Positions 51,186 through 59,925 are shown, numbered from the stretch's first letter. The stretch: DNA of 64,000 nt from DASSUW01 sp963803335 (GCA_963803335.1 CAWDME010000001.1:62001-126000); one strand, 5' to 3'. Notes: generated by a model not told the origin, from the sequence alone. Translations and numbers: made by a program.

Positions 51186-51587
51186 CTAATCGTCGCCGCG
51201 GGCTTCGTTCTCGAGCGTCTCGTACGCAAGTCGCACGCCGGTCGCCCAGCCCGCGAGCTCGGTGAGCGCCTCGCTGACACGGGCCGAAAGGCCGCGGTCG
51301 GGCGCGCGCGCTGCCACCGCCTCCGCGCCGAAGGCAAGGTCGAGCCGCTCGATCTCGCGCAGCGCGCGCAGGGAGGGGAACTGGTCGGCGAGCTCCTCCG
51401 ATGTCGCCCATTCCTGCGCCTGCGCGAGCGTGATCGCGCGCGTCCGGAGCGCGTCATAGGTCTTGAGTAGGTCCGCTTCGGTGCCGCCGGCTTCCGCGGC
51501 TCGTGCGCTCCGTTCCGCGATCGTCCGCAACTCGACAATAACGCCGCGACGCGTCATGGCCAGGAATGGTGGCAAAGCGGCGCTCAT
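51186..51587 (-). CDS. Hypothetical protein
   Basis: A 133-residue, mainly helical frame convergent with the SDR at 50442: ELRTIAERSARAAEAGGTEA, DLLKTYDALRTRAITLAQAQ and ALTELAGWATGVRLAYETLE. Codon third positions are GC-rich as in real genes nearby and the composition is sensible. No signal peptide, motif or family is recognised. The 290 bases upstream hold no operator or clear promoter. Confidence 0.5.
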   Translation of the reverse strand: MSAALPPFLAMTRRGVIVELRTIAERSARAAEAGGTEADLLKTYDALRTRAITLAQAQEWATSEELADQFPSLRALREIERLDLAFGAEAVAARAPDRGLSARVSEALTELAGWATGVRLAYETLENEARGDD

Positions 51588-51878
51588 ACGGCTGCTCGGT
51601 CCGCTCGTGGCAGGCGGCTCGCATCGGTGGGCTACCCGAATCGCGTCGCCGGCGGGGTTGCGCGCCCCAGGCTAGGGACGCTCCGTGCCGTGGCGAGCAG
51701 GGGATAGCGCCTACGCGCGCGCGACGTTCGGGTCGATCGCTCACCGCTCCGGTGGTCGGTCGTCCGGGCATCGCAGGAGCGACAACGCGACCAGGTGACG
51801 CTGGGACGACCCCCGCGCCGCGGCGTCGGACTCTCGGGGGGCGCGTTCGACGATTGCGGTCGGCGGGATCATGCTCGA

Positions 51879-52043
51879 TCACCACGCGTGCGCATCGGCT
51901 GCGTAGATAACTGGTTGCCCGGGGTCGTGCGGCTCGGCGGCGGCGGATGGAGAGCTGGCGGCGATGGGCACTTCGCGCACCACGGGAAGGGTGTAGGCGT
52001 GAGTGGCGATGGGATCCGTGCGGCGATGGTCGTGATCGGTCAT
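51879..52043 (-). CDS. Possible small protein (54 residues) under the strongest operator
   Basis: The ATG at 52043 has a strong AGGAGG ribosome site 5 to 6 nt upstream, and a 24-bp perfect palindromic operator lies 15 bp further up. The protein reads MTDHDHRRTDPIATHAYTLP and ends with VIYAADAHAW; it is His/Ala/Pro-rich without a recognised fold. The signals argue that something is expressed here: either a true small protein or the 5' end of a gene whose remainder was lost. No continuation is seen downstream. Confidence 0.4.
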   Translation of the reverse strand: MTDHDHRRTDPIATHAYTLPVVREVPIAASSPSAAAEPHDPGQPVIYAADAHAW

Positions 52044-52058
52044 GTCTGCCTCCTCTCT

Positions 52059-52082
52059 TCCTAAACTGAATTCAGTTTAGGA
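52059..52082. promoter_or_regulatory. Longest operator copy: a 24-bp perfect palindrome
   Basis: The inner 18 bp are TAAACTGAATTCAGTTTA, and three more base pairs on each side keep the symmetry. The TGAATTCA core is central. It lies between the small gene at 51879-52043 and the decayed etf genes. Confidence 0.75.
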
Positions 52083-52141
52083 TTGCATCGCAGGTCGTTC
52101 GTGTCAAGGCGCATTTCGCCGGGACGTCGCATGCGCCACCG

Positions 52142-52155
52142 AGGTGACTTCGTTT
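52142..52155. promoter_or_regulatory. Weak operator copy before the decayed etf genes
   Basis: AGGTGACTTCGTTT has one core mismatch (TCG for TCA), about 50 bp before the etfB remnant. Confidence 0.35.
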
Positions 52156-52199
52156 AGGATTCGACCCGTCGACAGTCAGCCTTCGAGAGGATCTCGCGC

Positions 52200-52560
52200 G
52201 CATCACGGTGCTCGTCGAGCTGCCCGCGGTCATCTCGGTCGGCGACACGATCAACGAGCCGCGCTACCCGTCGCTGAAGGCGATCATGGGCGCCAAGAAG
52301 AAGCCGCTCGACGTCAAGTCGGCGTCCGACGCCGGCATCGAGGCCGACCGCGTCGGGCTCGACAACGCCCGCGCGCACTGCAACGAGTTCTCCGCGCCGC
52401 CGGCCAAGCAGCCCGGGCGCATCATCGAGGACGAGGACACCGGCGAGACGGTCGAGCAGATCTCGCCTGGCTGGACGAGGGGAAGCTGCTGGCATGAGCG
52501 GGATCCTGGTCTACGCCCTGCACTACGAGGGCGCGTTCAAAGAACATCGGCGCGACCGCG
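52200..52560 (+). pseudogene. Decayed second copy of the electron transfer flavoprotein genes (etfB tail, etfA head)
   Basis: ELPAVISVGDTINEPRYPSL and KAIMGAKKKPLDV are the C-terminal blocks of ETF beta; the front half is missing. The end needs a frameshift to reach the final AWLDEGKLLA and TGA. Overlapping this stop, an ATG begins MSGILVYALHYEGAFKE, a normal ETF alpha start, which breaks off within 20 codons. The fragment is closer to the family consensus than the intact etfB at 23548, so it was a distinct copy. Confidence 0.8.
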
Positions 52561-52680
52561 TCGGCACCGATCGTGCCGACGAACGCCCGCTGCGCCTGGC
52601 CTCGGAGCCGGGACCACCGGCATCGGTCTGTGGGGAGTAACGTTGCGCGAATCCCGCCAACGAAGACCTCCTGAGGCGAT

Positions 52681-53235
52681 ATGGCGACCCGCACCACCCC
52701 GCTGATCCCTACCGGCACGTGGACCGTCGATCCCGGCCATTCGAGCGTCGAGTTCTCGGTCAAGCACATGGGCATCGCCAACGTGCGCGGGAAGTTCACC
52801 GAGTTCGAGGGCACGCTGGAGATGCAGGAGGAGCTCGCCGCCAGCCGGGCACGCGGGTCGGTCAAGGTCGCGTCGATCGACACCGGCGAGGCGCAGCGTG
52901 ACGAGCACCTGCGTTCTCCGGACTTCTTCGACGTCGAGGAGTTTCCGGAGATCACGTTCGAGTCCACGCGCGTGGAGGCAGTCGACGAGGAGTCCTCGCG
53001 CGTGTACGGCAACCTGACGATGCACGGCGTCACGCATGAGATCAAGCTCGAGGTGCTGATCCAGGGCACCGACACCGATCCCTGGGGCAACACACGCGTG
53101 GGGCTCGAGGTAGTCGGCAAGCTCAAGCGCAGCGATTGGGACATGAAGTTCAACCAGGCGCTCGGCAGCGGCAACGTGCTCGTCGGCGACAGGGTCGCCG
53201 TCACGCTTGACATCTCTGCCGTCCTGCAAGGCTGA
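52681..53235 (+). CDS. YceI-family protein
   Basis: A 184-residue lipocalin-like YceI protein without a signal peptide. GTWTVDPGHSSVEFSVKHMG and RGKFTEFEGTL are the N-terminal strands, DEHLRSPDFFDVEEFPEITF the conserved 'HLxSxDFFD...P.ItF' block, and YGNLTMHGVTHEIKLEV the later strands; it ends VTLDISAVLQG. Family members bind isoprenoids or other amphipathic ligands in the barrel. It stands alone, downstream of etf debris, and has no copy of the operator. Confidence 0.95.
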   Translation: MATRTTPLIPTGTWTVDPGHSSVEFSVKHMGIANVRGKFTEFEGTLEMQEELAASRARGSVKVASIDTGEAQRDEHLRSPDFFDVEEFPEITFESTRVEAVDEESSRVYGNLTMHGVTHEIKLEVLIQGTDTDPWGNTRVGLEVVGKLKRSDWDMKFNQALGSGNVLVGDRVAVTLDISAVLQG

Positions 53236-53483
53236 CGCTGACCGGACGTTTTCCGCGAAGTCGCGGAGATCGTTGCAGTACTGGAGGCGGCCGGAAGGAG
53301 CTGACCGCGCCGACGCTGGCGGGCGACACAACCGATCCGCTGCATGCGAGGAGGTGCGTCCGCCGATCTCGCCCGACGCGGGTCAAGCCGTGCGCCCCGC
53401 CCGTCGCGTCGCGCACGGCCGCGCGACGGCGCCACCGCCGGCAGGTTGATGGGATCGGCTCGAGTACGAGAGGAGGTTCGAAA

Positions 53484-53846
53484 GTGGCTGGCGTACAACT
53501 GCTGGATTTCGATTCCCCCGACGAGACCCGCGCTCCGGACAAGACGCGTGTCGACGTGGTCCGCTTGGGCGACACGACGGCGGCCAGGTTCGCGTTCGAG
53601 CCCGGGTGGAAGTGGTCCGAATGCGTGAAGCCCGTCGTCGGCACCAACAGCTGCCAGGTCCGGCACGTCGGTGTCGTGCAGTCGGGACGGCTGGCGGTCA
53701 AGCACGAGAACGGCTCGGAGGCCGAGGTCGGTCCCGGCCAGGCCTATGTGATCGAGCCGGGGCACGACGCGTGGGTGGTCGGCGACGAGCGGTTCGTCCC
53801 GCTGGAGTTCGAGTCACGGTCGGCAGAGGAGTACGCCCGCACCTAG
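53484..53846 (+). CDS. Cupin-domain protein
   Basis: A 120-residue cupin from a GTG at 53484 with GAGGAGG upstream. WKWSECVKPVVGTNSCQVRH and VGVVQSGRLAVKHENG form the first cupin motif with several of the usual ligands changed (no HxH pair), and GPGQAYVIEPGHDAWVVGDE is the second. The loss of metal ligands suggests ligand binding rather than catalysis, or relaxed metal use. Neighbours give no hint of its role. Confidence 0.85.
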   Translation: MAGVQLLDFDSPDETRAPDKTRVDVVRLGDTTAARFAFEPGWKWSECVKPVVGTNSCQVRHVGVVQSGRLAVKHENGSEAEVGPGQAYVIEPGHDAWVVGDERFVPLEFESRSAEEYART

Positions 53847-53985
53847 AGCTGACGCGCTCCGCCGGAGTCCGGCCGCAACGTGACCCAGCAGGACAGCCCG
53901 ACGGCGATGACGCGCGCGTGGCCACGGCAGCGGGACGGCCGAGGCCGCGCTGACCAGCTGGCCGGCGCGGCCTGACCGCCGCCGG

Positions 53986-55755
53986 CTACGGGCTCATCGC
54001 GAGCGTGAGGTGGCCGAGCCAGCCGCCCCAGCCGTCGTCGGGCTTGCTGTCGCCGACGCGCACGTACAGCGTCCTCCCGCCGGCGAGCAGGTCGCCGAGG
54101 TCGAGCGTCTGCATCGGGTTGCCGAGGTTGGACAGGTCGTGGATCTGGCGGTCCTCGCGCAGGACGGTGCGCCAGGTCTGCCCGTCGGTGGAGACGTCGA
54201 CCAGGTACTCGTTGCCGATCTCCAGCGTCAGCGTCCCGCCGGTGACGCCGGCGGGCAGGTCGAACCGGTACGTGAAGTGCGAGCCGTTGTCGGCGAACCG
54301 GCCGTGCCCGTCGTGGATGGCGCCGTCGAGCTGCGAGCCGTCCGGATCGACCAGCCACGGGTCCTCGGCCGCGGTGCCGGGAGTGAACTCGATCGTGTCG
54401 CCGATCACCTGCAGGCTCGCGGTCACGCGCGCCACGCCCACGGGCGTGGACGCGACGACGCGCAGCGTGTGACCGCCGAGAGCCGCGTCGGCCGGGACCT
54501 CGACGTTCAGCGTCACGGTCGTCGCCCCGCCGGCGGCGATGGGCCCGAACGGCGCACTCGCGGGCGTGATGGTCCAGCCGTCCGGGCTGGTGGCCGTCAC
54601 TTCACCGCTGACCGCGGTGTCACCCGCGTTGTGGACGGTGACCTCGACCGGCGCCGTGGTGCCCGGGCGCGCGGTGGTCGTCGGCACTTCGGCCGAGATC
54701 GGGTTGACCGGGATCGCCACGTCGGACAGCAGCTCGACCTCGGCTAGCGACGTCGCGCCCGGCCTGGTGAACTCGATCCGGTAGTGGCGGAAGTCGCCGG
54801 CCTGCTGCAGGCGGAACGGGCGCGTCTGCTGGCGCCAGCGGAACGTCTCGCCGTGGCGCGTGTCGAGCGTCGTCCAGGTCTGGCCGTCGTCTGAGCCCTT
54901 CACGACCCAGTCGCTCGGGTCCTCGGCGGCCGGCCCGGCGGCGGAGCTGAGCGTGTAGTACGCGACGTGGCGCGCGGCGTCGAACTCGAAGCCGACCCAC
55001 GGCACCGTGCCGGTGACCGTCGCGCCGGTGCCCGAGTCGTTGTCGAACAGCCGGGTTGCGTCGGCGTCGCCGGCGGCCGCGGGCTCGCCCTGGTCGGGCC
55101 GCGCCGCGTCCTCCATCGGATGCGGCACCTCGTCGCCCTTGGTGATCGACGGCGGCGCCGCGTTGCGGGTCGTCGCCCACTTCGAGGGCTTCGGACCCAT
55201 GTCGAACTCCAGCGTGCCGCCGTGGGCGATGGCGTCCTGCGTCAGGTATGCCCGGTCGTAGGGTCGGCCGTTCAGCCGCAGATCCTGCACGTAGACGTTG
55301 CGCGGGCTGTTGTGCGGCGCGGTGATCACCAGCTCACGGCCGTTCTGCAGGCGGACCGTGGCCTTGGTGAACAGCGGCGACCCGATCGCGTAGTACGGGC
55401 TGCCCATCTGCAGCGGATAGAAGCCGAGGGCGCTGAAGACATACCAGGCCGACATCTCGCCGTTGTCCTCGTCGCCCGGGTAGCCCTCGCCGATCTGGCT
55501 GCCGGAGAACAGCCGGCGCAGCGCCTCGCGGACCTTCTCCTGCGCCTTGTACGGCTGGCCGGCGTAGTCGTACATGTACGGGATGTGGTGCGAGACCTGG
55601 TTGCTCGCGCCCCACTGGCCCATGCGCACGTCGCGCGCCTCGAGCATCTCGTGGATCGTGCCGCCATAGGTGCCCGGGAACTTCGCCGTCTCCGGCGTGC
55701 TGAAGAACTGGTCCAGCGTGGCAGCCAGCTTGTCGCGGCCGCCGTATGGCATGGG
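53986..55755 (-). pseudogene. N-terminally truncated GH92-like glycosidase with discoidin and NEW3 domains
   Basis: What remains is the end of a GH92 (alpha-mannosidase family) catalytic domain: GYPGDEDNGEMSAWYVFSAL, GFYPLQMGSPYYAIGSPLF and FDMGPKPSKWAT. It is followed by a coagulation-factor 5/8-like carbohydrate module, a NEW3-type Ig-like domain (VTVHNAGDTAVSGEVTATSP) and an NPCBM-like end (VSTDGQTWRTVLREDRQI). Complete enzymes exceed 1,000 residues and have a signal peptide; both are missing here. The break at about 55755 meets an IS110 fragment. In-frame starts beyond that point belong to the IS. Confidence 0.8.
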
Positions 55756-56395
55756 CGAGCCGACCTCGCTGGTCACACTCTGCGAGCTCGGTGACGTGCA
55801 GCGGCTCTCGGCCTCGCGCAAGGGCGTCCGCATGGCCGGCATCGACATCGGCGTCCACCGCTCCGACCGCCGCTCGCGCGTGGCACCTCAACCGCCAAGG
55901 CTCACCGCAGCTGCGGTGGGCGCTCTACGAAGCCGCGCTGGCCGCCTGTCGGCCCAGCAGCCCCGACCACGCCGACTACCTCGCGCTCAAGGCCCGCGGA
56001 CTCAGCCACACCCGCGCGTCGCTGACGATCGCGCGCAAGCTTGCCCGCCGCAGCTTCCATGCCCTGCGCCAGTTCGGACTCGACGCGCTGTAGCCGGCGC
56101 CGACCCGCTGATCACGATCCCGTCGGCTCCCACCTTCGCCCGCTACTCGACGATGACCTCAACGCTTCCGGCCAGTTCCCGCAGCTTTCGCGGCTCCCGC
56201 CCCAGAACGGCGACCCACCAAGGACCGAGCGGCCGGAGTCATTCCACCCGGACTGATCCATCAACCATCACGTCACCGACCCGAACCGGGTCGCGGACCC
56301 AGATAAGCGCGGGCATCCACGGAGCCGACCAGCACGTCGAACGCAACCACTCACCAGCCGACCCCTTGAAGCAAACTGCGGAAAACGGGGCTAGC
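55755..56395 (+). mobile_element. IS110-family insertion sequence remnant
   Basis: The plus strand encodes the C-terminal transposase region in two frames: LCELGDVQRLSASRKGVRMA and GIDIGVHRSD, then HLNRQGSPQLRWALYEAALA and CRPSSPDHADYLALKARG, ending at 56093. This is the 'RQG.P.LRWAL.EAA' region of IS110 transposases. The N-terminal DEDD domain is gone. About 300 bases of non-coding end follow. A minus-strand gene is cut at each edge (GH92 at the left, a cupin at the right). Confidence 0.7.
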
Positions 56396-56629
56396 GGTCT
56401 CGGTGTCGAGGCGGAAGCGAAGCTCGCCGTCGAGCACATACCAGGCTTCGGCCTCGTTGGCGTGGACGTGGAGCGGTGGAGCGTCGCCGGGTGCGATGAC
56501 GTTCTCGAAGACGGTCAGCGCACCGCCGGTCTGCTCGCCCCGCACCTTGAAGGTGAGCGGCCCGCCGGCGGGGCCCTCGATCTTCTGGCCTGCTCCGGGT
56601 GGCACGACGACTGCGGCTGTGGCCGGCAT
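56351..56629 (-). pseudogene. Cupin gene truncated at its 3' end
   Basis: The 92-residue frame has a good cupin start (VRGEQTGGALTVFENVIAPG, PPLHVHANEAEAWYVLDGEL with the HxH...E metal motif). It stops shortly after RFRLDTE, where about 60 further residues with the second cupin motif are expected. The last residues come from the IS110 flank (near 56395). A GGAGAG ribosome site precedes the ATG at 56629. Confidence 0.65.
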
Positions 56630-57479
56630 CTATCTCTCCAATCTCTGCATCCGATCCCGCCGCTCGTGCGGCGGTGGGTGTCGCCGGCTCGAGCTCCGTG
56701 GCCGAGTGGCGGCCGGTACGGGTGCGGACCCGGAAGACGGCGAGGGCGAGCAGGGCGAAGCCGGCGGCCCAGGCCAGTCCGAGGGCGAGCTCGCCGGCGA
56801 GCCAGGTGTTGGCGAAGGCGCCGCCGGAGGCGAATTGCATGGGGCCGAAGGAGGGGAAGTAGGCGAGCAGCGGCGTGTTGGCCACGGGGTTGCCGACCGG
56901 GTTTTGCAGGAAGGTGTCGACGAGGCCGCCCATGATGATCAGGAAGAAGCCCTCGAGGTCGCCCTTGACGAGCACGCCGAGCAGCAGCCCGAGGGCGCCG
57001 TACTCGGTCGCCATCACGGCAAAGCCGGCGAGCACGGCGGCCCAACCGGCCGGCCCGGGGCGCCAGAAGGCGAGTAGGACGATCAAGGCGTAGGCGGCGA
57101 TCGTGGCGGCGACGATGGCGGTGGCGAGCGTCTTGGCGGCGATCAGCCGCGACTGGCGATAGCCGGCGAAGACGAGCCGGCGGTCGAGCGGCAGCGCGCG
57201 CCGGATGGCGGCGAAGACGGCGAAGCCGGTGATGAGGGTGAGCGAGTTCATGCCGGCCGTGAGCAGCCCGAGGTGGCGTCCGTCGACGCGCAGCGTGGCT
57301 CCCGTGCTGAACAGCCGGTAGGCAAGCGGCTCATGGGTGATGAGCGCGGCCATCAGTGCGTACCAGGCGGGCACGAAGCCGGCGAGCAGCATCCAGGCGA
57401 GGCGGTTGCGCGCCTGGTTGCGCAGCGCGAACGCCAGCGCGGTCGGGAACTGGCGGGCGACCGGCTCAGGCGTGGCCAT
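56391..57479 (-). CDS. ABC-2-type membrane permease (C-terminal end uncertain)
   Basis: A membrane protein with six or so hydrophobic segments over the first 270 residues: MLLAGFVPAWYALMAALI, LLTAGMNSLTLITGFAVFAA, AIVAATIAAYALIVLLAF and LALGLAWAAGFALLALAVF. The layout fits the permease of an ABC-2 exporter and the ATPase gene lies immediately upstream. The last 85 codons run through the whole cupin gene in another frame and are Arg-rich, so the true end was probably near 56640 and the original stop has been lost or shifted. Confidence 0.7.
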   Translation of the reverse strand: MATPEPVARQFPTALAFALRNQARNRLAWMLLAGFVPAWYALMAALITHEPLAYRLFSTGATLRVDGRHLGLLTAGMNSLTLITGFAVFAAIRRALPLDRRLVFAGYRQSRLIAAKTLATAIVAATIAAYALIVLLAFWRPGPAGWAAVLAGFAVMATEYGALGLLLGVLVKGDLEGFFLIIMGGLVDTFLQNPVGNPVANTPLLAYFPSFGPMQFASGGAFANTWLAGELALGLAWAAGFALLALAVFRVRTRTGRHSATELEPATPTAARAAGSDAEIGEIDAGHSRSRRATRSRPEDRGPRRRAAHLQGAGRADRRCADRLRERHRTRRRSTAPRPRQRGRSLVCARRRASLPPRHRDR

Positions 57480-57506
57480 GGTCTCGCCTGGTCGCGCGGC
57501 CGGGGC

Positions 57507-58079
57507 TTACTGGTAGAGCAGGTCGAAGCGCTCCTCCTCGAAGACGAGGTGGGTGATCACGACGACGGCCCGGCCGCGCTCGCGCAGCGTGCCGACGAGG
57601 TCCCAGAAGCGCAGGTAGGTCTCCCAGTCGAAGCCCTGGTAGGGCTCGTCGAGCAGCAGGACGTCCGGAGCGTGGATCAGTGCGAGCGTCAGGTTGAGCT
57701 TCTGGCGGGTGCCGCCTGAGAGCTCGTCCACCGGCCGGCGCGGTGGCCGGCGAACCCGAGCGTGTCGAGCAGCTCTTCCGCGCGCGCGAGATCCGTCAGC
57801 CCGTAGGCGGCGGCGAAGTAGCGCAGATGCTGGTCGACCGTCAGCGCGCCGTTGAGCACCGGTTCCTGCGGGCAGTAGCCGAGGCGACCGTGCACTTCGA
57901 CTGTCCCGGCGTCCGCAGCGAGCGTGCCGGCGAGCACGCGCAGCAGCGTCGACTTGTCGGCGCCGTTTGCCGACGACGGCGACCAGCGCGCCCGCCGGCA
58001 CCGCGAGGTCGACGCCCCGGAGCACGCGCTGGCGCCGGTAGGCCTTGTGTGGGTCCCGTGCCACCACGACGTCGTCCAT
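57507..58079 (-). pseudogene. ABC exporter ATP-binding protein broken by two frameshifts
   Basis: Three frames join into one ATPase: VVVARDPHKAYRRQRVLRGV and DLAVPAGALVAVVG, then LAGTLAADAGTVEVHGRLGY and CPQEPVLNGALTVDQHLRYF, then DELSGGTRQKLNLTLALIHA and PDVLLLDEPYQGFDWETYL. The first shift falls inside Walker A (near 57967) and the second just before the signature (near 57740). If these are real the transporter is dead; sequencing error in homopolymers could give the same picture. Confidence 0.75.
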
Positions 58080-58112
58080 TCCGGACGCTGGCCTATCGCC
58101 TGAACTGTTCAA

Positions 58113-58125
58113 ATGACAAAGTCAT
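58113..58125. promoter_or_regulatory. Palindrome in the divergent ABC/tetR promoter
   Basis: ATGAC-AAA-GTCAT (13 bp) lies between the ATPase start (58079) and the TetR start (58135). It is a likely operator for that TetR protein and differs from the TGA-NN-TCA element by its spacing. Confidence 0.5.
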
Positions 58126-58134
58126 CTAGGTGAC

Positions 58135-58693
58135 ATGAGCACGAGCAGTGACCGCGGCAAGGCCACCCGCGGCCGGGTCCTCGCCGCCACGGCCGAGCTG
58201 AATGCCGAGGCCGGCTGGTCGGGGTTCAGCACGCGCGATATCGCTGCCCGCGCCGGGGTGACGCAGGGCGTCGTGACCTACCACTGGCGCTCGAAGGACG
58301 AGTTGGTGCGCGAGGCGGCGCTCGGGGCGGGCGCCGCGTCGCTCGAGCCGGTCGCCGCCGCCCTGCGCGCAGCACCGTCCACGCTGCGCTCGAACGCTTC
58401 CTCGGCCTGATCGACGCGGTGCGCCAGCAGCCGGCGGTGACCGCGCACTGTTCGAGTCGATGCTGCACGCGGGCCGCGACGAGGCGCTGCGCGTGGCGCT
58501 GAAGCCGATGTTGCGCGACTTCCGCGAGCCGCTCGCCGTCGCGCTCGAGCGCGACGGTCTGCCGCAGGCCGAAACGCGCGCGGCCGGGCTGGCGGCGGCG
58601 CTCGACGGGCTGCTGCTGCACGCGGTCGTCGACGACGAGCTCGACGTCGCGGCCGCCGGTTGCGCGCTCCGCGCGCTGGTGAAGCCCGGTTGA
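58135..58693 (+). pseudogene. TetR-family regulator broken by frameshifts
   Basis: The first 85 residues are a normal TetR DNA-binding domain (GWSGFSTRDIAARAGVTQGV, VTYHWRSKDELVREAAL). The frame ends at 58410, but the ligand domain continues in other frames: ERFLGLIDAVRQQPAVTA, then SMLHAGRDEALRVALKPMLR and ALDGLLLHAVVDDELDVAA up to 58693. Two single-base changes would restore one protein of about 185 residues. It is divergent from the ABC genes it presumably controlled. Confidence 0.75.
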
Positions 58694-58704
58694 GCGCGGC
58701 GGGC

Positions 58705-59877
58705 TCACACCGCTGCCCCGTCGGCCACGAGGTGCTCGAGCCCGGCGGCGACCGCGGCGGGCGCGGGCATGGCAGCGATCTCGGCGGCGAGCCGCCGCGC
58801 CGCGGCGGCCTCGGTCGCGCCCGGGGCAAGGATGGCGCGCACCGCCGCGCGCACGGCCTCGGGGGTGAGCTGATCGGGGGCGAGCGTGCGCGCGGCGCCG
58901 GCGCGCTGGCACGCGGCGGCGTTGGTGTGCTGGTCGGCGCCCTTGGGCGCCAGCACGAGCGGCAGCCCGGCGGTCAGCGCGGCGAGCGTGGTGCCGCTGC
59001 CGGCGTGGCAGACGACCGCGGCGCACCGGGGCAGCAGCGGCGCGAGCGGCAGCCATCGCTCGACGTGCACGTTCGCCGGCTGCTCGCCCAGCGCCGCCGG
59101 GTCGTTGAGCTCGCCGACGGTGACGACCACCTCGAGGTCCTCGTCCGCGAGGCCCTCCAGCAGCGCCCGGAACTCCGGTGGCTGGTTGAACAGGGGGACC
59201 GTGCCGAGCGACACGTAGACGACGGGCCGCTCGCCCATGGCGGCGGCCCAGTCCGGTAGCGGCGCGGCCGGGTCGCCGGGGATCGCCGGACGGATCGGCG
59301 CCGCGACCGGCTCCGCCGGCCCGCGGTCCGCTCGCAGGCTCGGCGGGGCCGGGTCCAGGTAGCGGCAGCGGTACAGGCCGGCGTGCGCGTCCGGGTCGAG
59401 CCCGGCGGCGGTCCACAGCGGTGCGACGCGCTCGGCCATCGCCGCGACGACGATCTCCTCGAGCGGCTGCGCGAACCCGTAGGTCACCGACGGCACGCCA
59501 CGCTCGGCGGCCAGCAGCGGGCCGGCGAGCTCGACCGGCGGATGCACGATGAGATCCGGGTCCAAGCGCTGCGCCAGCGCCCGCAGCTCGGGCAGCTTGC
59601 GCGGCGCGATCACGCCGCCGAACATCGCGGCGGGAAACCGCCAGCGCTCACCGTCGCCGGCGCCCGTGACGGCCGGGTCGCTCATCGCCGCGACGGCGCC
59701 CTCCATCGCCGTCGGCCCGGCGACGGCGGCGGCGAAGCCGTGCTCGCTCGCCCGCCCCTGGAGATCCGGCCCGGTCGCCACCACCACCTCGTGACCGGCG
59801 TCGAGAAACGCCCGCCCGAGCGGCACGAACGGTCCGAGCGCGCCCTCCATCGGGGGCGTGCTGCACAGCACTCGCAT
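58705..59877 (-). CDS. UDP-glycosyltransferase-like (GT1) protein
   Basis: A GT-B-fold glycosyltransferase of 390 residues. The N-terminal Rossmann half begins RVLCSTPPMEGALGPFVPLG; the C-terminal half has VVYVSLGTVPLF and VCHAGSGTTLAALTAGLPLV with APKGADQHTNA, the donor-binding HxGxGT...PxxxDQ block. Such enzymes attach sugars to macrolides, polyketides or other small molecules. It is divergent from the TetR at 59926 and the pair probably form a resistance or modification unit. The acceptor is unknown. Confidence 0.9.
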   Translation of the reverse strand: MRVLCSTPPMEGALGPFVPLGRAFLDAGHEVVVATGPDLQGRASEHGFAAAVAGPTAMEGAVAAMSDPAVTGAGDGERWRFPAAMFGGVIAPRKLPELRALAQRLDPDLIVHPPVELAGPLLAAERGVPSVTYGFAQPLEEIVVAAMAERVAPLWTAAGLDPDAHAGLYRCRYLDPAPPSLRADRGPAEPVAAPIRPAIPGDPAAPLPDWAAAMGERPVVYVSLGTVPLFNQPPEFRALLEGLADEDLEVVVTVGELNDPAALGEQPANVHVERWLPLAPLLPRCAAVVCHAGSGTTLAALTAGLPLVLAPKGADQHTNAAACQRAGAARTLAPDQLTPEAVRAAVRAILAPGATEAAAARRLAAEIAAMPAPAAVAAGLEHLVADGAAV

Positions 59878-59898
59878 ACTGGCTCCTCTCCATGTTGA

Positions 59899-59924
59899 TA
59901 TAGCATCACTCTATAGCGCTACTC
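59899..59924. repeat. Two tandem 13-bp repeats between glycosyltransferase and tetR
   Basis: TATAGCATCACTC and TATAGCGCTACTC are adjacent direct repeats differing at three positions; TAT starts a third unit that runs into the TetR ATG. They sit exactly where a TetR operator should be and are AT-rich against the background. Confidence 0.55.
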
Positions 59925-59925
59925 T

